Source: Anaerovirgula multivorans (GTDB lineage: Bacteria > Bacillota > Clostridia > Peptostreptococcales > Natronincolaceae). Taken from it: 64,000 nt of DNA. The DNA lies in contig NZ_FZOJ01000016.1 of the NCBI RefSeq assembly GCF_900188145.1, positions 1 to 64,000 on the forward strand. Direction: 5' to 3'. Of the stretch, positions 34,674 to 43,769 are shown piece after piece; within the stretch, counting starts at the first letter, position 1; every line of letters begins with the position of its first letter. The notes below the pieces were generated by a model. The model was not told where the DNA came from. It saw nothing but the letters and a program-made list of their open reading frames with translations, and made no database searches. A program made the position numbers and the translations under genes.

Positions 34674-36476
34674 TTATTTTTTTGTTGCTGCACTTTCTCC
34701 GGCAATTCTACCAAATACTGCTATATCAGCTAATGCATTACCACCTAAACGATTGCTTCCATGGATACCACCTGTAACTTCACCAGCTGCATATAAACCA
34801 GGGATTATATTACCAGCACCGTCTAAAACCTGGGCACTTGTATTGATTTCAATTCCACCCATCGTATGATGAACTGTCGGTATACGTGGACCTGCATAGA
34901 AAGGTGCTTTTTCAATCTTAGCATTAAATAGAGTTCTTCCAAAGGCGTCTGATCCACCGGCTTCTACTGCCTTATTGAATTCCTCTACTGCTTTAACTAA
35001 ATTCTCTGGATTAACACCAATTTCCTCTGCCAATTCTTCTAGTGTATCGCCTTTGAAAGCTCTTCCTTGAGCTATAAGTTCATTCATGGTCTCATTAAAG
35101 TTATTCTTTTCATCTCCTGTTGGATAATCTTTGCTATCAAGAACTACCCACATAAAAGAATCCTCTTGCTCCATTAATGCATTTGTCATAACATCTCTTC
35201 TAGCACCTTCATCTACAAAACGATCACCTGATTTATTTACAAAAATACGATCTTCAACACTTTTCTCAATATTACCACTAAGGCTTCCTGTTTTAGTATC
35301 TCCCATTGGAAGTAATTGAATATGTTCCATACCAACAAGGTTTGCTCCAACAACTTCAGCCATTGCAATACCATCTCCAGTAGCTCCTGGATGGTTGGTT
35401 GTTTTAATATTTGTAAGTGCAGGCCAGTTTGTGTTGAATTGGTCTCTCATTTCAACGCTAGCTCCAAATCCACCAGTAGCAATAACTACACCATTGTTTG
35501 CATGAAGAATAACATCACCTTTTAATCCTTTAGCCTTAACTCCTACTACTCTATCACCATCTACAATAAGCTCCTCTGCTTCAGTATCAAGAAGAATTTC
35601 AATACCCTCATTTGCCTTGATGTACTCTTCGTAAGTATTAATGAAGCCAGTTCCTAATGGCGATGAAGGTCTATGGGCTCTTGGCCACATACCACCTAAA
35701 ACAGTAAACACCTCATCCTCAAACTTCATTCCTAAACTTTCAAGCCATTCTACTGTAGGATATGCATTGTCTGTTAACACTTTTATTAAATCAGTATTTC
35801 CTAATTCATCTCCACCTTCATAGGTTTGAGTAAAGTGTTTCTCTGGAGAATCTTCAATACCTTGTGCAACCTGTCTTGGAGAACCAGCAGCATTAAATGC
35901 CCCCCCGGCAAGAACTGTATTTCCACCAAGTCTTGGCATTTTTTCAATAAGAATAACCTCTGCACCATTTTGATGGGCAGATACTGCCGCTGCAAGCCCT
36001 GCTCCACCGCCACCTATAACAACAACATCAGTTGTATACTTAATGGTTTCCCCTTGAGCCTGTTCAGCATCTTTTTTAACACTTAGTGCTTCAATATCTC
36101 CGTCTGCTAACTTGATGGCCTCTGTAACTGCAGCTATTATTGCATTACTTGTAACTGTAGCACCCGATATAGCATCAACTGCTAAGGTTTGGCCCTCTAC
36201 AATTGCTCTAGGTATTCTTTCTATTGCTGGATCCGCTATACCAGCACTTTCGTTATGTTCTAAAATTTTAACATCATTAATTAGATTTTCATCAACAGTA
36301 ATTTCAACTTTTATGTCCCCGTTGTGTCCAGCCGCAGATGCTACATATGTTCCAGCATTAAATATAGCTGTTTCTGTTGTTTCTGTCGGTTTGGATTGAC
36401 AACCAACCATAGAGATTACTAGGATTATACATATTAATGCACAAATCCCTTTTTGGGATCTGAATAAATGATTCAT
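34674..36476 (-). CDS. Extracellular FMN/FAD reductase lipoprotein (fumarate/urocanate reductase family)
   Basis: A 600-residue flavoprotein lipoprotein. The signal peptide ends in lipobox MVGC (Cys26). An FMN-binding domain at about 40-125 carries the covalent flavinylation motif DAISGATVT (Thr107). The rest is a fumarate-reductase/succinate-dehydrogenase-type FAD domain (VVVIGGGGAGLAAAVSA at 151, VHHTMGGIEINTSAQ near 543, GSNRLGGNALADIAVFG at the end). Such enzymes reduce the C=C bond of an unsaturated carboxylate (fumarate, urocanate, cinnamates, acrylate) outside the membrane. There is no cytochrome domain. The promoter matches those of two esterase-like genes beside it, suggesting they free its substrate. 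Substrate unproven. Confidence 0.9.
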   Translation of the reverse strand: MNHLFRSQKGICALICIILVISMVGCQSKPTETTETAIFNAGTYVASAAGHNGDIKVEITVDENLINDVKILEHNESAGIADPAIERIPRAIVEGQTLAVDAISGATVTSNAIIAAVTEAIKLADGDIEALSVKKDAEQAQGETIKYTTDVVVIGGGGAGLAAAVSAHQNGAEVILIEKMPRLGGNTVLAGGAFNAAGSPRQVAQGIEDSPEKHFTQTYEGGDELGNTDLIKVLTDNAYPTVEWLESLGMKFEDEVFTVLGGMWPRAHRPSSPLGTGFINTYEEYIKANEGIEILLDTEAEELIVDGDRVVGVKAKGLKGDVILHANNGVVIATGGFGASVEMRDQFNTNWPALTNIKTTNHPGATGDGIAMAEVVGANLVGMEHIQLLPMGDTKTGSLSGNIEKSVEDRIFVNKSGDRFVDEGARRDVMTNALMEQEDSFMWVVLDSKDYPTGDEKNNFNETMNELIAQGRAFKGDTLEELAEEIGVNPENLVKAVEEFNKAVEAGGSDAFGRTLFNAKIEKAPFYAGPRIPTVHHTMGGIEINTSAQVLDGAGNIIPGLYAAGEVTGGIHGSNRLGGNALADIAVFGRIAGESAATKK

Positions 36477-36633
36477 TCTTTACTTCCTCCTTGTATTAAT
36501 TTTTGTTAACATTTTAACGTTTTTCTGTGGGCTTAAGCTTTGTTTTTTTACCCTCTGTAAAAGCTAATACTAGGTATCTCCCTCCCCTTTTTATCAAAAT
36601 GTTATTAATATTTTTTGCATGATTCATTGAAAA

Positions 36634-36698
36634 ATCATATAGTGTTTTTTATTGTTTGTAAATCAACAAAGTTAAGCATCTTATATTGAGAATCTTAA
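36634..36698 (-). promoter_or_regulatory. Promoter P2 with conserved upstream box (flavin reductase gene)
   Basis: Minus strand: TTTACA, 17 bases, TATGAT, with TTAAGATTCTCAA and TTAACTTTGTTGA immediately upstream at the same spacing as P1. The other bases of 36477-36926 show no gene. Confidence 0.85.
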
Positions 36699-36926
36699 GA
36701 TCACACATATCCTTTAACTTCACAACTTAATTTGAATTTATATTGCTTCTAAAGTGTAGTATATATAAAATTTGGTTATAGTTGATAAAAAGTGAAAACT
36801 CTTTAGGACTGTAGCCAAAATTTTTACAGAATGTAGTATTTCATCTAGTTCTTATTGTAAGTAAATATATGTTCTTTCAACATATGGGAAGATAGAGTTA
36901 GTTTTCAATAGAAATAATTCTTATAC

Positions 36927-38762
36927 CTATCTCATAACATCAGCATCTTGCATATATTCGATTTTTCCATTTTCATTTCTCGAGAATTTAGAAAGGAATT
37001 CATCCCATAAAAGCCACATTTCAGCTGCAATACAATTATGTCCTCGTCCTTGGGTAATTGTATAGCGTACCATTGGAATGCCATCCTCATTATTCCATAC
37101 TTGGTGATTGAAGATACCTGACTTATAGGTTAAGGGTTCCTCTACACTTCCAGCATTATTTCTTGCTATCCAGTAGACAATTGTAGCTTTAGCATCAGAA
37201 TTAGCGTTTAGGGAACCTCCCCCCCACAAATCCTTTTCTCCAAAAATCAGCCCTACAGGAATTTCATAGTCTATATTGACTCCCTCTGGGAACTTATAAT
37301 CTGGATTGGATATTCTCAGGAGAGATCCAGATGTTCCAGCTGCTGCTGCAAAAATTTCTGGCATAGTCAATACTAAAGTATTTGTCATCATAGAACCTAG
37401 CGATTGACCTGTTACGTAAACTCTATTGTCATCAATTGCATAGTTGTTTTTCATAGCCTTTATCATTTCATCAATAAATTTAACATCATCAGGTCGTTCT
37501 GGATCTCTAGTTATGTTCCAATAAGGTCTTGGTGTCCCATCAGCAAATGCTCCAGGATATCCTGTAGGGAATACTACAATAAAGCCCCTTTCTTCTGCAA
37601 CTTTATACCATTCAGTATAGGAAACAAATATAGCACCAGTTTGTCCGGAACCATGTAGTGCAAGTACCAAAGGCACTTCTTTCTCTGGATTTTCCCTTAC
37701 ACTGGTAGGTACATATTGGAACCAGTGACGTGTGTAACCATCTACATTTATTTCTACCTTCTCAACCCCTAACTCTTCAAAAGAGGCGTATGCTCTTAGG
37801 GCATTGTTATATACATCTGTACCATAACGACAGGTTTTGCTTAAGAAATCTTTCCATACGACTTCATTAAACTTAGGGTCATTATAATTTGAACTTCTAA
37901 CACTTACCTGTACACTACTAACATTTTGCTCATTATCTAATCTTCTTGTAGTTACTAATGATTGCTTATATACCGTAGCATATTCAGTACTGTAAACATC
38001 CTCAGTGGTATCGTTTGCATTTAGCCAATAATTAATGACATTTTGGGTAGTGTCATTGAGATTTTCTGTAATTATCCATATCGGAACCTTCACCTTAGAC
38101 AACGGGACCCTTGGATCATCAGAAGTACGTGCTCCCACTTCCTCCATATAGGATTGACTAATATCACTACCATCAAATACTGCTAAACCTGCAGCAATCT
38201 TAGGGTTTGCCATTATATATTGTTGGAATAGTGTTCCTCCTTCACCATAACCTACAAAATAATAGTTACCCATTATAATATTATAGTAAGGTCTGGTGTT
38301 GACACGAGCATAAACAGCTCTAATATAATCAATTTCATCTACAGCTTTAGATGTATCCCATTTTTGGTTTTCTGGTTCAAACGCAAATAGATATAATTTG
38401 TGCTTTTGTGCTATATTCTTCCAACCACTAGTCTCTAAAAATTTAGCAGTATCTACTCCTGAAGGTACAGCAATGTATATACTGTTGTCTCCTTGAGTAA
38501 CACTTTCCGGAATAAAAGTCACAAAACTACGTTCCTTACCATTTACAGTTACCTTATCCTGGTACAGTCCTTTAAGCATAGGTTCATAGGGATTTTGAGG
38601 ATTAAGCATTTCTGTTAACCCCATGTAGTTTAATTCAGGAAAGGTTGTTATTTGGGTCTGAGCAAACACCGGTGTCTGTAAACCTACTAGTAAAAGTATC
38701 ATTACCATTAAAACAGATAACGGAGTTTTAAACCATCTTTTTGCTATTTGTTTTTTGAACAT
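36927..38762 (-). CDS. Exported PHB-depolymerase/feruloyl-esterase-like hydrolase, two-part
   Basis: About 611 residues. A signal peptide (hydrophobic run about residues 17-33, ending PVFAQ) is followed by an N-terminal region of about 290 residues that itself looks alpha/beta-hydrolase-like (VGYGEGGTLFQQY, VFDGSDISQSY) but lacks a clear Ser motif. The C-terminal half has the poly(3-hydroxybutyrate) depolymerase/feruloyl esterase signature: LVLALHGSGQTG near 370, VYVTGQSLGSMMTNTLV (nucleophile Ser) near 455, and GRGHNC near the end. This family hydrolyses polyesters or hydroxycinnamoyl esters outside the cell. I chose the ATG at 38762, preceded by GGAGGTG. Its promoter P3 carries the same upstream box as P1 and P2. 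Confidence 0.85.
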   Translation of the reverse strand: MFKKQIAKRWFKTPLSVLMVMILLLVGLQTPVFAQTQITTFPELNYMGLTEMLNPQNPYEPMLKGLYQDKVTVNGKERSFVTFIPESVTQGDNSIYIAVPSGVDTAKFLETSGWKNIAQKHKLYLFAFEPENQKWDTSKAVDEIDYIRAVYARVNTRPYYNIIMGNYYFVGYGEGGTLFQQYIMANPKIAAGLAVFDGSDISQSYMEEVGARTSDDPRVPLSKVKVPIWIITENLNDTTQNVINYWLNANDTTEDVYSTEYATVYKQSLVTTRRLDNEQNVSSVQVSVRSSNYNDPKFNEVVWKDFLSKTCRYGTDVYNNALRAYASFEELGVEKVEINVDGYTRHWFQYVPTSVRENPEKEVPLVLALHGSGQTGAIFVSYTEWYKVAEERGFIVVFPTGYPGAFADGTPRPYWNITRDPERPDDVKFIDEMIKAMKNNYAIDDNRVYVTGQSLGSMMTNTLVLTMPEIFAAAAGTSGSLLRISNPDYKFPEGVNIDYEIPVGLIFGEKDLWGGGSLNANSDAKATIVYWIARNNAGSVEEPLTYKSGIFNHQVWNNEDGIPMVRYTITQGRGHNCIAAEMWLLWDEFLSKFSRNENGKIEYMQDADVMR

Positions 38763-39090
38763 AATTACACCTCCAGCTATTTTCAAAATTAATTTAGTAT
38801 TAGACCACTAACCGCCTTATTGTTTATACTTCTTATATCTAAAAATCACCTCCCTTTATTAAAATATTAAATTTAAAAACTTAGATAACCTATGGAAAAA
38901 TTTGAAAGAGTAGTAGAAAAATTAAAGTTTCTATAATGCGGAAAGAGAAATACAGCTTTAAGCTTTATTTCCATTATGATGTAAGTTGTTTCACCATCCT
39001 ATTAAATTAATATGTATACATTAACGAAAACATGATGATGATAAATGAGTAAAAATTTTTCATCTTAGATGGTGCAAACGATCTCTTAGT

Positions 39091-39154
39091 ATTATCTGAT
39101 AATTCAGTGGTTCTGTAAATAAAGAAAATTAAGAATTTTTATTAATAATCTTAA
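39091..39154 (-). promoter_or_regulatory. Promoter P3 with conserved upstream box (PHB-depolymerase-like gene)
   Basis: Minus strand: TTTACA, 17 bases, GATAAT, with TTAAGATTATTAA and TTAATTTTCTTTA upstream (9-base gap). From -10 to CGTTTGCA it is almost the same as P1. The 320-nt leader to the gene (38763-39085) holds nothing else I can name. Confidence 0.82.
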
Positions 39155-39208
39155 ACTAGAAGAGGGTTTTGGAAGGGACATAGGGACAGGTTCATTACAA
39201 GTGTCAAG

Positions 39209-39367
39209 GTGACGGCAGGTTATGTACCATGTGGCTATGTTTATGACCCAGAGGTAGGAGATCCAGATTCAGGTGTATCACCCGGAACATCCTTTGAAGA
39301 TATTCCAGATGATTGGGTTTGTCCAGTCTGCGGTGTTGGCAAGGATATGTTCGAACCTGAAGAATAA
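39209..39367 (+). pseudogene. Partial second copy of rubredoxin, first iron ligand lost
   Basis: From about 39222 the DNA matches the rubredoxin gene at 28676-28837 and its terminator with only two base changes. The 5-prime end differs: there is no ribosome site or ATG, the only in-frame start is a GTG at 39209, and YVCVPCG has become GYVPCG, leaving three of four iron-binding cysteines. It is preceded by GGGACAGGTTC, a sequence typical of REP-type repeats. This is a duplicated fragment, most likely non-functional. Confidence 0.8.
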
Positions 39368-39393
39368 GCAGACTAAAATATATATTGAAACTC

Positions 39394-39419
39394 AAAAGCC
39401 ACGATTGTGGCTTTTTTTT
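39394..39419 (+). terminator. Terminator copied with the rubredoxin fragment
   Basis: AAGCCAC, GATT, GTGGCTT and a T-run, identical to 28864-28890. The following bases match 28997-29033, so about 105 bp present at the original site are missing here. Confidence 0.8.
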
Positions 39420-39619
39420 ATTATATAGAAAAATATTTTGTTTTCTACGGAAATATTATATTATATAAGTATGTGATTCTATACTTTAATCTTAATATAA
39501 ATATATGTAGAGGACGACGACCCTATCGTCCCTCAAAATATTTCAGATAGCTAAATGGATGGATAGCATCGTCCATCCCTACGAGAAAAAATATATCCTA
39601 CTTTAGAAGCACATAGCTA

Positions 39620-39732
39620 TATAGATAACCAATTTTAAACTTTAATTTTGATATACACGGTCTACGGTTTCGCCCAAAACCATGGGCTGCAAATGTAGCC
39701 CTTAGTATATCAAAATTAAGTTCTGTAGTTGG
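39620..39732. repeat. MITE-like repeat, second close copy
   Basis: Starts with TATAGATAACCAA like the element at 26542-26715, in inverted orientation, and matches its core base for base over most of its length. It lacks the nested unit, and the right end stops at GTAGTTGG. It lies just upstream of the DMT permease gene. Confidence 0.82.
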
Positions 39733-39776
39733 AATATGTGGTATTAAATCATTACATTATGTGAAGGGAGTCAACG

Positions 39777-40667
39777 ATGATGTCTAAGCAATTAAAGGCA
39801 GATTTGGCTTTGTTAGGAGTTACTATTATTTGGGGGTCCTCTTTTATTTTATCTAAAAATTCTCTAGATCATTTAGAAACTTTTAATTTTTTGGCTATTC
39901 GATTTTTAATATCTGCGTTATTATCCTCCATTATTTTTTATAAAAATATGATTCATATACAAAAAGATACCTTAAAATACGGTATCTTCATAGGTATCAT
40001 ATTATTTACTGGATACGCCTTTCAAACAGTGGGGCTCAACTATACAACTGCATCTAAATCTGGTTTTATCACAGGCTTTTGTGTAGTGATTGTTCCAGTC
40101 CTCTCGGCTCTATTATTGAAACAAAAACCTGAAAGGGCTGCTGTCATAGGGGTTATTTTAGCACTAGTAGGCTTGGGCTTTTTAACACTAGATTCTTCAC
40201 TTTCCTTAAATATTGGAGACTTTTTGACATTGATCGGAGCACTTATGTTTGCACTTCACATTATTACAGTAGGAAAGTATACAGTCTCAGTGGATTCTAT
40301 TGCTTTAGGAATCGTACAAATTGCTGTAGTCGGCATATTAAGTTTACTCTTTACTGTTACGATAGAAACTCCAATAATACCTAAAGGAGTAGAGGTATGG
40401 ACTTCCATTCTTATCCTAGCTGTATTGGCCACCTCAGTAGCCTTTATTGTGCAAAATGCGATGCAGAAGTTTACTTCTGCTACACATACCGCCTTAATCT
40501 ATACCGGTGAACCTGTATTTTCAGCATTATTTGCTTATATTTTAGCAGGAGAAATCCTAACGAAGGGTGGCATCTTTGGAGGTATACTGATCTTATTAGG
40601 AATGATGATAGCAGAATTAGACTGGAAAAATATCTTTGCAAGAAAAAAGAAGCTCCAAAGTAGTTAG
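39777..40667 (+). CDS. EamA/DMT family permease
   Basis: A 296-residue membrane protein with ten hydrophobic spans in two EamA repeats. The N-terminal GVTIIWGSSFILSKN is the usual opening of the family, which exports amino acids and other metabolites. AAGGGAG precedes the ATG. Its upstream region is filled by a MITE-like repeat, and its stop codon lies in the loop of a hairpin shared with engB coming from the other side. Substrate cannot be predicted. Confidence 0.88.
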   Translation: MMSKQLKADLALLGVTIIWGSSFILSKNSLDHLETFNFLAIRFLISALLSSIIFYKNMIHIQKDTLKYGIFIGIILFTGYAFQTVGLNYTTASKSGFITGFCVVIVPVLSALLLKQKPERAAVIGVILALVGLGFLTLDSSLSLNIGDFLTLIGALMFALHIITVGKYTVSVDSIALGIVQIAVVGILSLLFTVTIETPIIPKGVEVWTSILILAVLATSVAFIVQNAMQKFTSATHTALIYTGEPVFSALFAYILAGEILTKGGIFGGILILLGMMIAELDWKNIFARKKKLQSS

Positions 40668-40681
40668 TTACTTTGGAGCTT
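40650..40681. terminator. Shared bidirectional terminator of the DMT permease and engB
   Basis: AAGCTCCAAAGTA and TACTTTGGAGCTT are exact 13-bp arms. The two stop codons (40665-40667 plus, 40668-40670 minus) lie in and beside the loop, so each coding end forms one arm. Confidence 0.88.
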
Positions 40682-41291
40682 CTTCTATTGTAATAGGTAG
40701 TTGTCTGTCAATAAACAATTCTTCAATACTACTCCACAAAGCCTCAATACCTTCCTTCTTCAAGGAGGATATTGGTACGATTTTATCACCTTTAGCCATC
40801 TGTAGCTTTTCACGAATAACTTTTAGATGTTTTTGCATCTGTCCCCTCGTAATTTTATCGGACTTGGTGGCGATAACAATGCTGCCAAATCCGAAGTGTC
40901 TGATCCAATCATACATCATTTTATCATCATTAGTAGGTTCATGCCTAATATCCACCAGCAGCAGTATCTCCTGTAGGTTCGGTCTTTTATTTAAATAGGT
41001 CTCCATAGTTTTTCCCCAACTAGCCTTTTCTGACTTAGAGACCTTTGCGTATCCGTATCCTGGTAAGTCCACCAAATAGAACTCTTTATTGATAATAAAG
41101 AAGTTGATCGTTCTTGTTTTTCCAGGAGTACCGCTTACCTTTGCTAGCTTTTTTCTTCCCAGTATTGTATTTAAAGTAGAAGATTTCCCAACATTTGATC
41201 TTCCTACAAAGGCTATTTCAGGCAGCATATCTTCGGGGTATTGACTAGGCACTACGGCACTAGTGACAAAATCTGAGGTTTTAATTTTCAT
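40668..41291 (-). CDS. engB: Ribosome biogenesis GTPase YsxC/EngB
   Basis: A 207-residue GTPase needed for large ribosomal subunit assembly. The GTP-binding loops are clear: G1 [10 protein letters not shown]3 [11 protein letters not shown] and G4 TKSDK. It overlaps the end of lon by 11 nt, the usual lon-engB arrangement in Firmicutes, and is the last gene of the lonB-lon-engB unit. Confidence 0.96.
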   Translation of the reverse strand: MKIKTSDFVTSAVVPSQYPEDMLPEIAFVGRSNVGKSSTLNTILGRKKLAKVSGTPGKTRTINFFIINKEFYLVDLPGYGYAKVSKSEKASWGKTMETYLNKRPNLQEILLLVDIRHEPTNDDKMMYDWIRHFGFGSIVIATKSDKITRGQMQKHLKVIREKLQMAKGDKIVPISSLKKEGIEALWSSIEELFIDRQLPITIEEAPK

Positions 41292-43632
41292 TTTCTTCTC
41301 CCCTCTTTAATGCATGCTCTAATACTTCATCCATATGCTCTACAAAAACAAACTGTATTTTCCTTTTTACATTGTCTGGCACTTCATCTAAGTCTCTTTT
41401 ATTGTCCATAGGCATAAGTACTTTCTGAATTCCTGCTCTTTTAGCAGCCAATACCTTTTCCTTGATTCCTCCTACCGGTAATACTCTACCTCTTAAGGTA
41501 ATCTCTCCTGTCATAGCGATATCCTTGTTTACAGGAATCTTGGTTAAAGCAGAAATAACTGCTGTTGCCATAGTAATCCCGGCTGAAGGTCCATCCTTCG
41601 GTGTGGCTCCTTCAGGTATATGGATATGAATATCAAGATTGTTATGGAATTCTGGATCTATTTTTAATTCTTCTTCTCTTGAACGTATATAACTTATACC
41701 CGCCCTTGCTGATTCCTTCATAACATCTCCCAATTGTCCTGTCAATACTAGTTTGCCATTCCCCTTCATTGGTGTTACTTCAATAGATAGTGTATCTCCG
41801 CCTACAATCGTCCAAGCCAATCCACGGGCTATGCCTACTTCATCCTTTTGATTCGCCATTTCATAACGATAGTAAGGATTACCTAAATATTTTTTCAAGT
41901 TTGCAGGGGTGATATGAATAGATTTCAGTTTTTCCTCTACCACCCTTTTCGCCACCTTACGGCATAGGTTGGCAATTTGTCTTTCTAAATTTCTTACCCC
42001 GGCTTCTCTAGTGTAATGATTAATGATATTCCTTAGGGCCTTTTCTGATACTTGAAGACTTACAGCCTTCAAACCATGTTCCTTAACTTGCTTAGGCAAA
42101 AGATATCTTGATGCAATATTTAATTTTTCTTCCTCCGTATAACCTGCGATACGAATAACCTCCATCCTATCTAAGAGAGGCCTTGGTATCGTGTCTAAAC
42201 TATTTGCAGTAGTAATAAACAGCACTTTAGATAAATTAAAGGGTAACTCCATAAAGTGATCTGTAAAATCATGGTTTTGCTCAGGATCTAATACTTCTAG
42301 CAAGGCAGAAGCTGGGTCTCCTCTAAAATCACTGGCTAGCTTATCAATTTCATCTAATAAGAAAAGAGGATTTCGTGTGCCAGCCTGACGAATGGAGGAA
42401 ATAATCCTTCCGGGTATGGCACCTACATAGGTTCTTCTATGTCCCCTTATTTCTGCTTCATCCCTCACACCACCTAAAGACATTCTAACAAATTTACGGT
42501 TTAAGGATCGAGCAATAGACTTTGCTATGGAAGTTTTTCCAACTCCAGGCGGTCCTACTAAACAAACAATAGGCCCCTTCATAGATTTTGCCAACTGTCT
42601 GATGGCTAAATACTCCAATATCCTTTCCTTTACCTTTTTAAGACCGTAATGGTCTTCATCTAATATAGCAGCTGATTTCTTTAGGTCTAGCCTGTCCTTT
42701 GTTTCCTTATTCCAAGGTAGGCTTAATGCCCAATCTATATAATTTCTTATCACTCCAGTTTCAGCTGAAGCAGGTGACAATTTCAACAGCCGATCAATTT
42801 CTCTATCAATTTTTTCATGAACATCCTTTGGAAATTTTAGAGCCCTCAGCTTTTCCTTATACTCTGCCACTTCTTCAACGATGCCCTCATCTTCACCTAA
42901 TTCTTTTTGTATAGCCTTTAGCTGTTCTCTTAAATAATACTCTTTTTGTACCTTGTTAATTTGTTTTTTTACTCGATTGTTGATTTTCTTTTCGATCTCT
43001 AATATTTGGATCTCCTCTAATAAAATCTTATATAAGATTTCTAATCTGTCTAAGGGATCAAAAGCCTCTAATACTTCTTGTTTTTGATGAGGCTTAATAA
43101 ACACATTAGAAGCAATTGTATCTGCCAATCGCCCCGGCATCTCGATTTCAGCAATGGTGATCAAAATTTCTGGAGAGATTTTATTACTAATTTCTACGTA
43201 TTCCTCAAATGCATCAATAACACTTCGCATTAAAGCTTCTGCTTCGCTATCAATCATTACTTCATTTTTATAATTTTTTTCTTCTATCTCTACTTGAAAA
43301 TACGGAGTTTCTTGTAGTACGTTCATTATTTTCCCTCTAGAAATACCCTCCACTAATACTCTGATGGTATCTCCAGGAAGCTTTAGCATTTGTTTTATTT
43401 TAGCAATCGTTCCAACTTCATATATGTCTTCAAGGGTAGGGGCGTTAATCTCTGCTTCTTTCTGAGCAACCAAGAAAACTAGTTGATCATTTACCATTGC
43501 CTCTTCAAGGGCATTAATAGAACGCTCTCTACCTACATCAAAATGTATCACCATATATGGAAAAACAGTTAAACCCCTCAATGGAATTAGAGGAATTGTT
43601 CGTGTCGAGGTAGTTACTTTCTTTTCTTTCAT
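41281..43632 (-). CDS. lon: ATP-dependent protease La
   Basis: About 783 residues, the soluble ATP-driven protease that removes damaged and some regulatory proteins. The N-terminal LON substrate domain begins [16 protein letters not shown], Walker A is GPPGVGKTS near residue 350, and the Ser-Lys protease domain has [14 protein letters not shown] (catalytic Ser) and [14 protein letters not shown] (Lys). I prefer the ATG at 43632 with AGGAGA upstream over an in-frame ATG at 43653. Confidence 0.96.
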   Translation of the reverse strand: MKEKKVTTSTRTIPLIPLRGLTVFPYMVIHFDVGRERSINALEEAMVNDQLVFLVAQKEAEINAPTLEDIYEVGTIAKIKQMLKLPGDTIRVLVEGISRGKIMNVLQETPYFQVEIEEKNYKNEVMIDSEAEALMRSVIDAFEEYVEISNKISPEILITIAEIEMPGRLADTIASNVFIKPHQKQEVLEAFDPLDRLEILYKILLEEIQILEIEKKINNRVKKQINKVQKEYYLREQLKAIQKELGEDEGIVEEVAEYKEKLRALKFPKDVHEKIDREIDRLLKLSPASAETGVIRNYIDWALSLPWNKETKDRLDLKKSAAILDEDHYGLKKVKERILEYLAIRQLAKSMKGPIVCLVGPPGVGKTSIAKSIARSLNRKFVRMSLGGVRDEAEIRGHRRTYVGAIPGRIISSIRQAGTRNPLFLLDEIDKLASDFRGDPASALLEVLDPEQNHDFTDHFMELPFNLSKVLFITTANSLDTIPRPLLDRMEVIRIAGYTEEEKLNIASRYLLPKQVKEHGLKAVSLQVSEKALRNIINHYTREAGVRNLERQIANLCRKVAKRVVEEKLKSIHITPANLKKYLGNPYYRYEMANQKDEVGIARGLAWTIVGGDTLSIEVTPMKGNGKLVLTGQLGDVMKESARAGISYIRSREEELKIDPEFHNNLDIHIHIPEGATPKDGPSAGITMATAVISALTKIPVNKDIAMTGEITLRGRVLPVGGIKEKVLAAKRAGIQKVLMPMDNKRDLDEVPDNVKRKIQFVFVEHMDEVLEHALKRGEENEN

Positions 43633-43740
43633 ACTATCTTCTCCTTTTATCATATTCCACAGTTGATTACTATTATATCCTTTCAGACTGTTTTTTTCAA
43701 TATTTTACCCTAATTTCCATTTTTCTATCAACTGTAAGAA

Positions 43741-43769
43741 AAAAAGTAGCCCTCACGACTACTTTTTTT
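43741..43769 (-). terminator. Hairpin after lonB
   Basis: AAAAAGTAG and CTACTTTTT pair around nine bases; the lonB stop codon TAG is in the stem. T-run on the minus strand. It suggests lon has its own promoter in the 106-bp gap. Confidence 0.8.
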
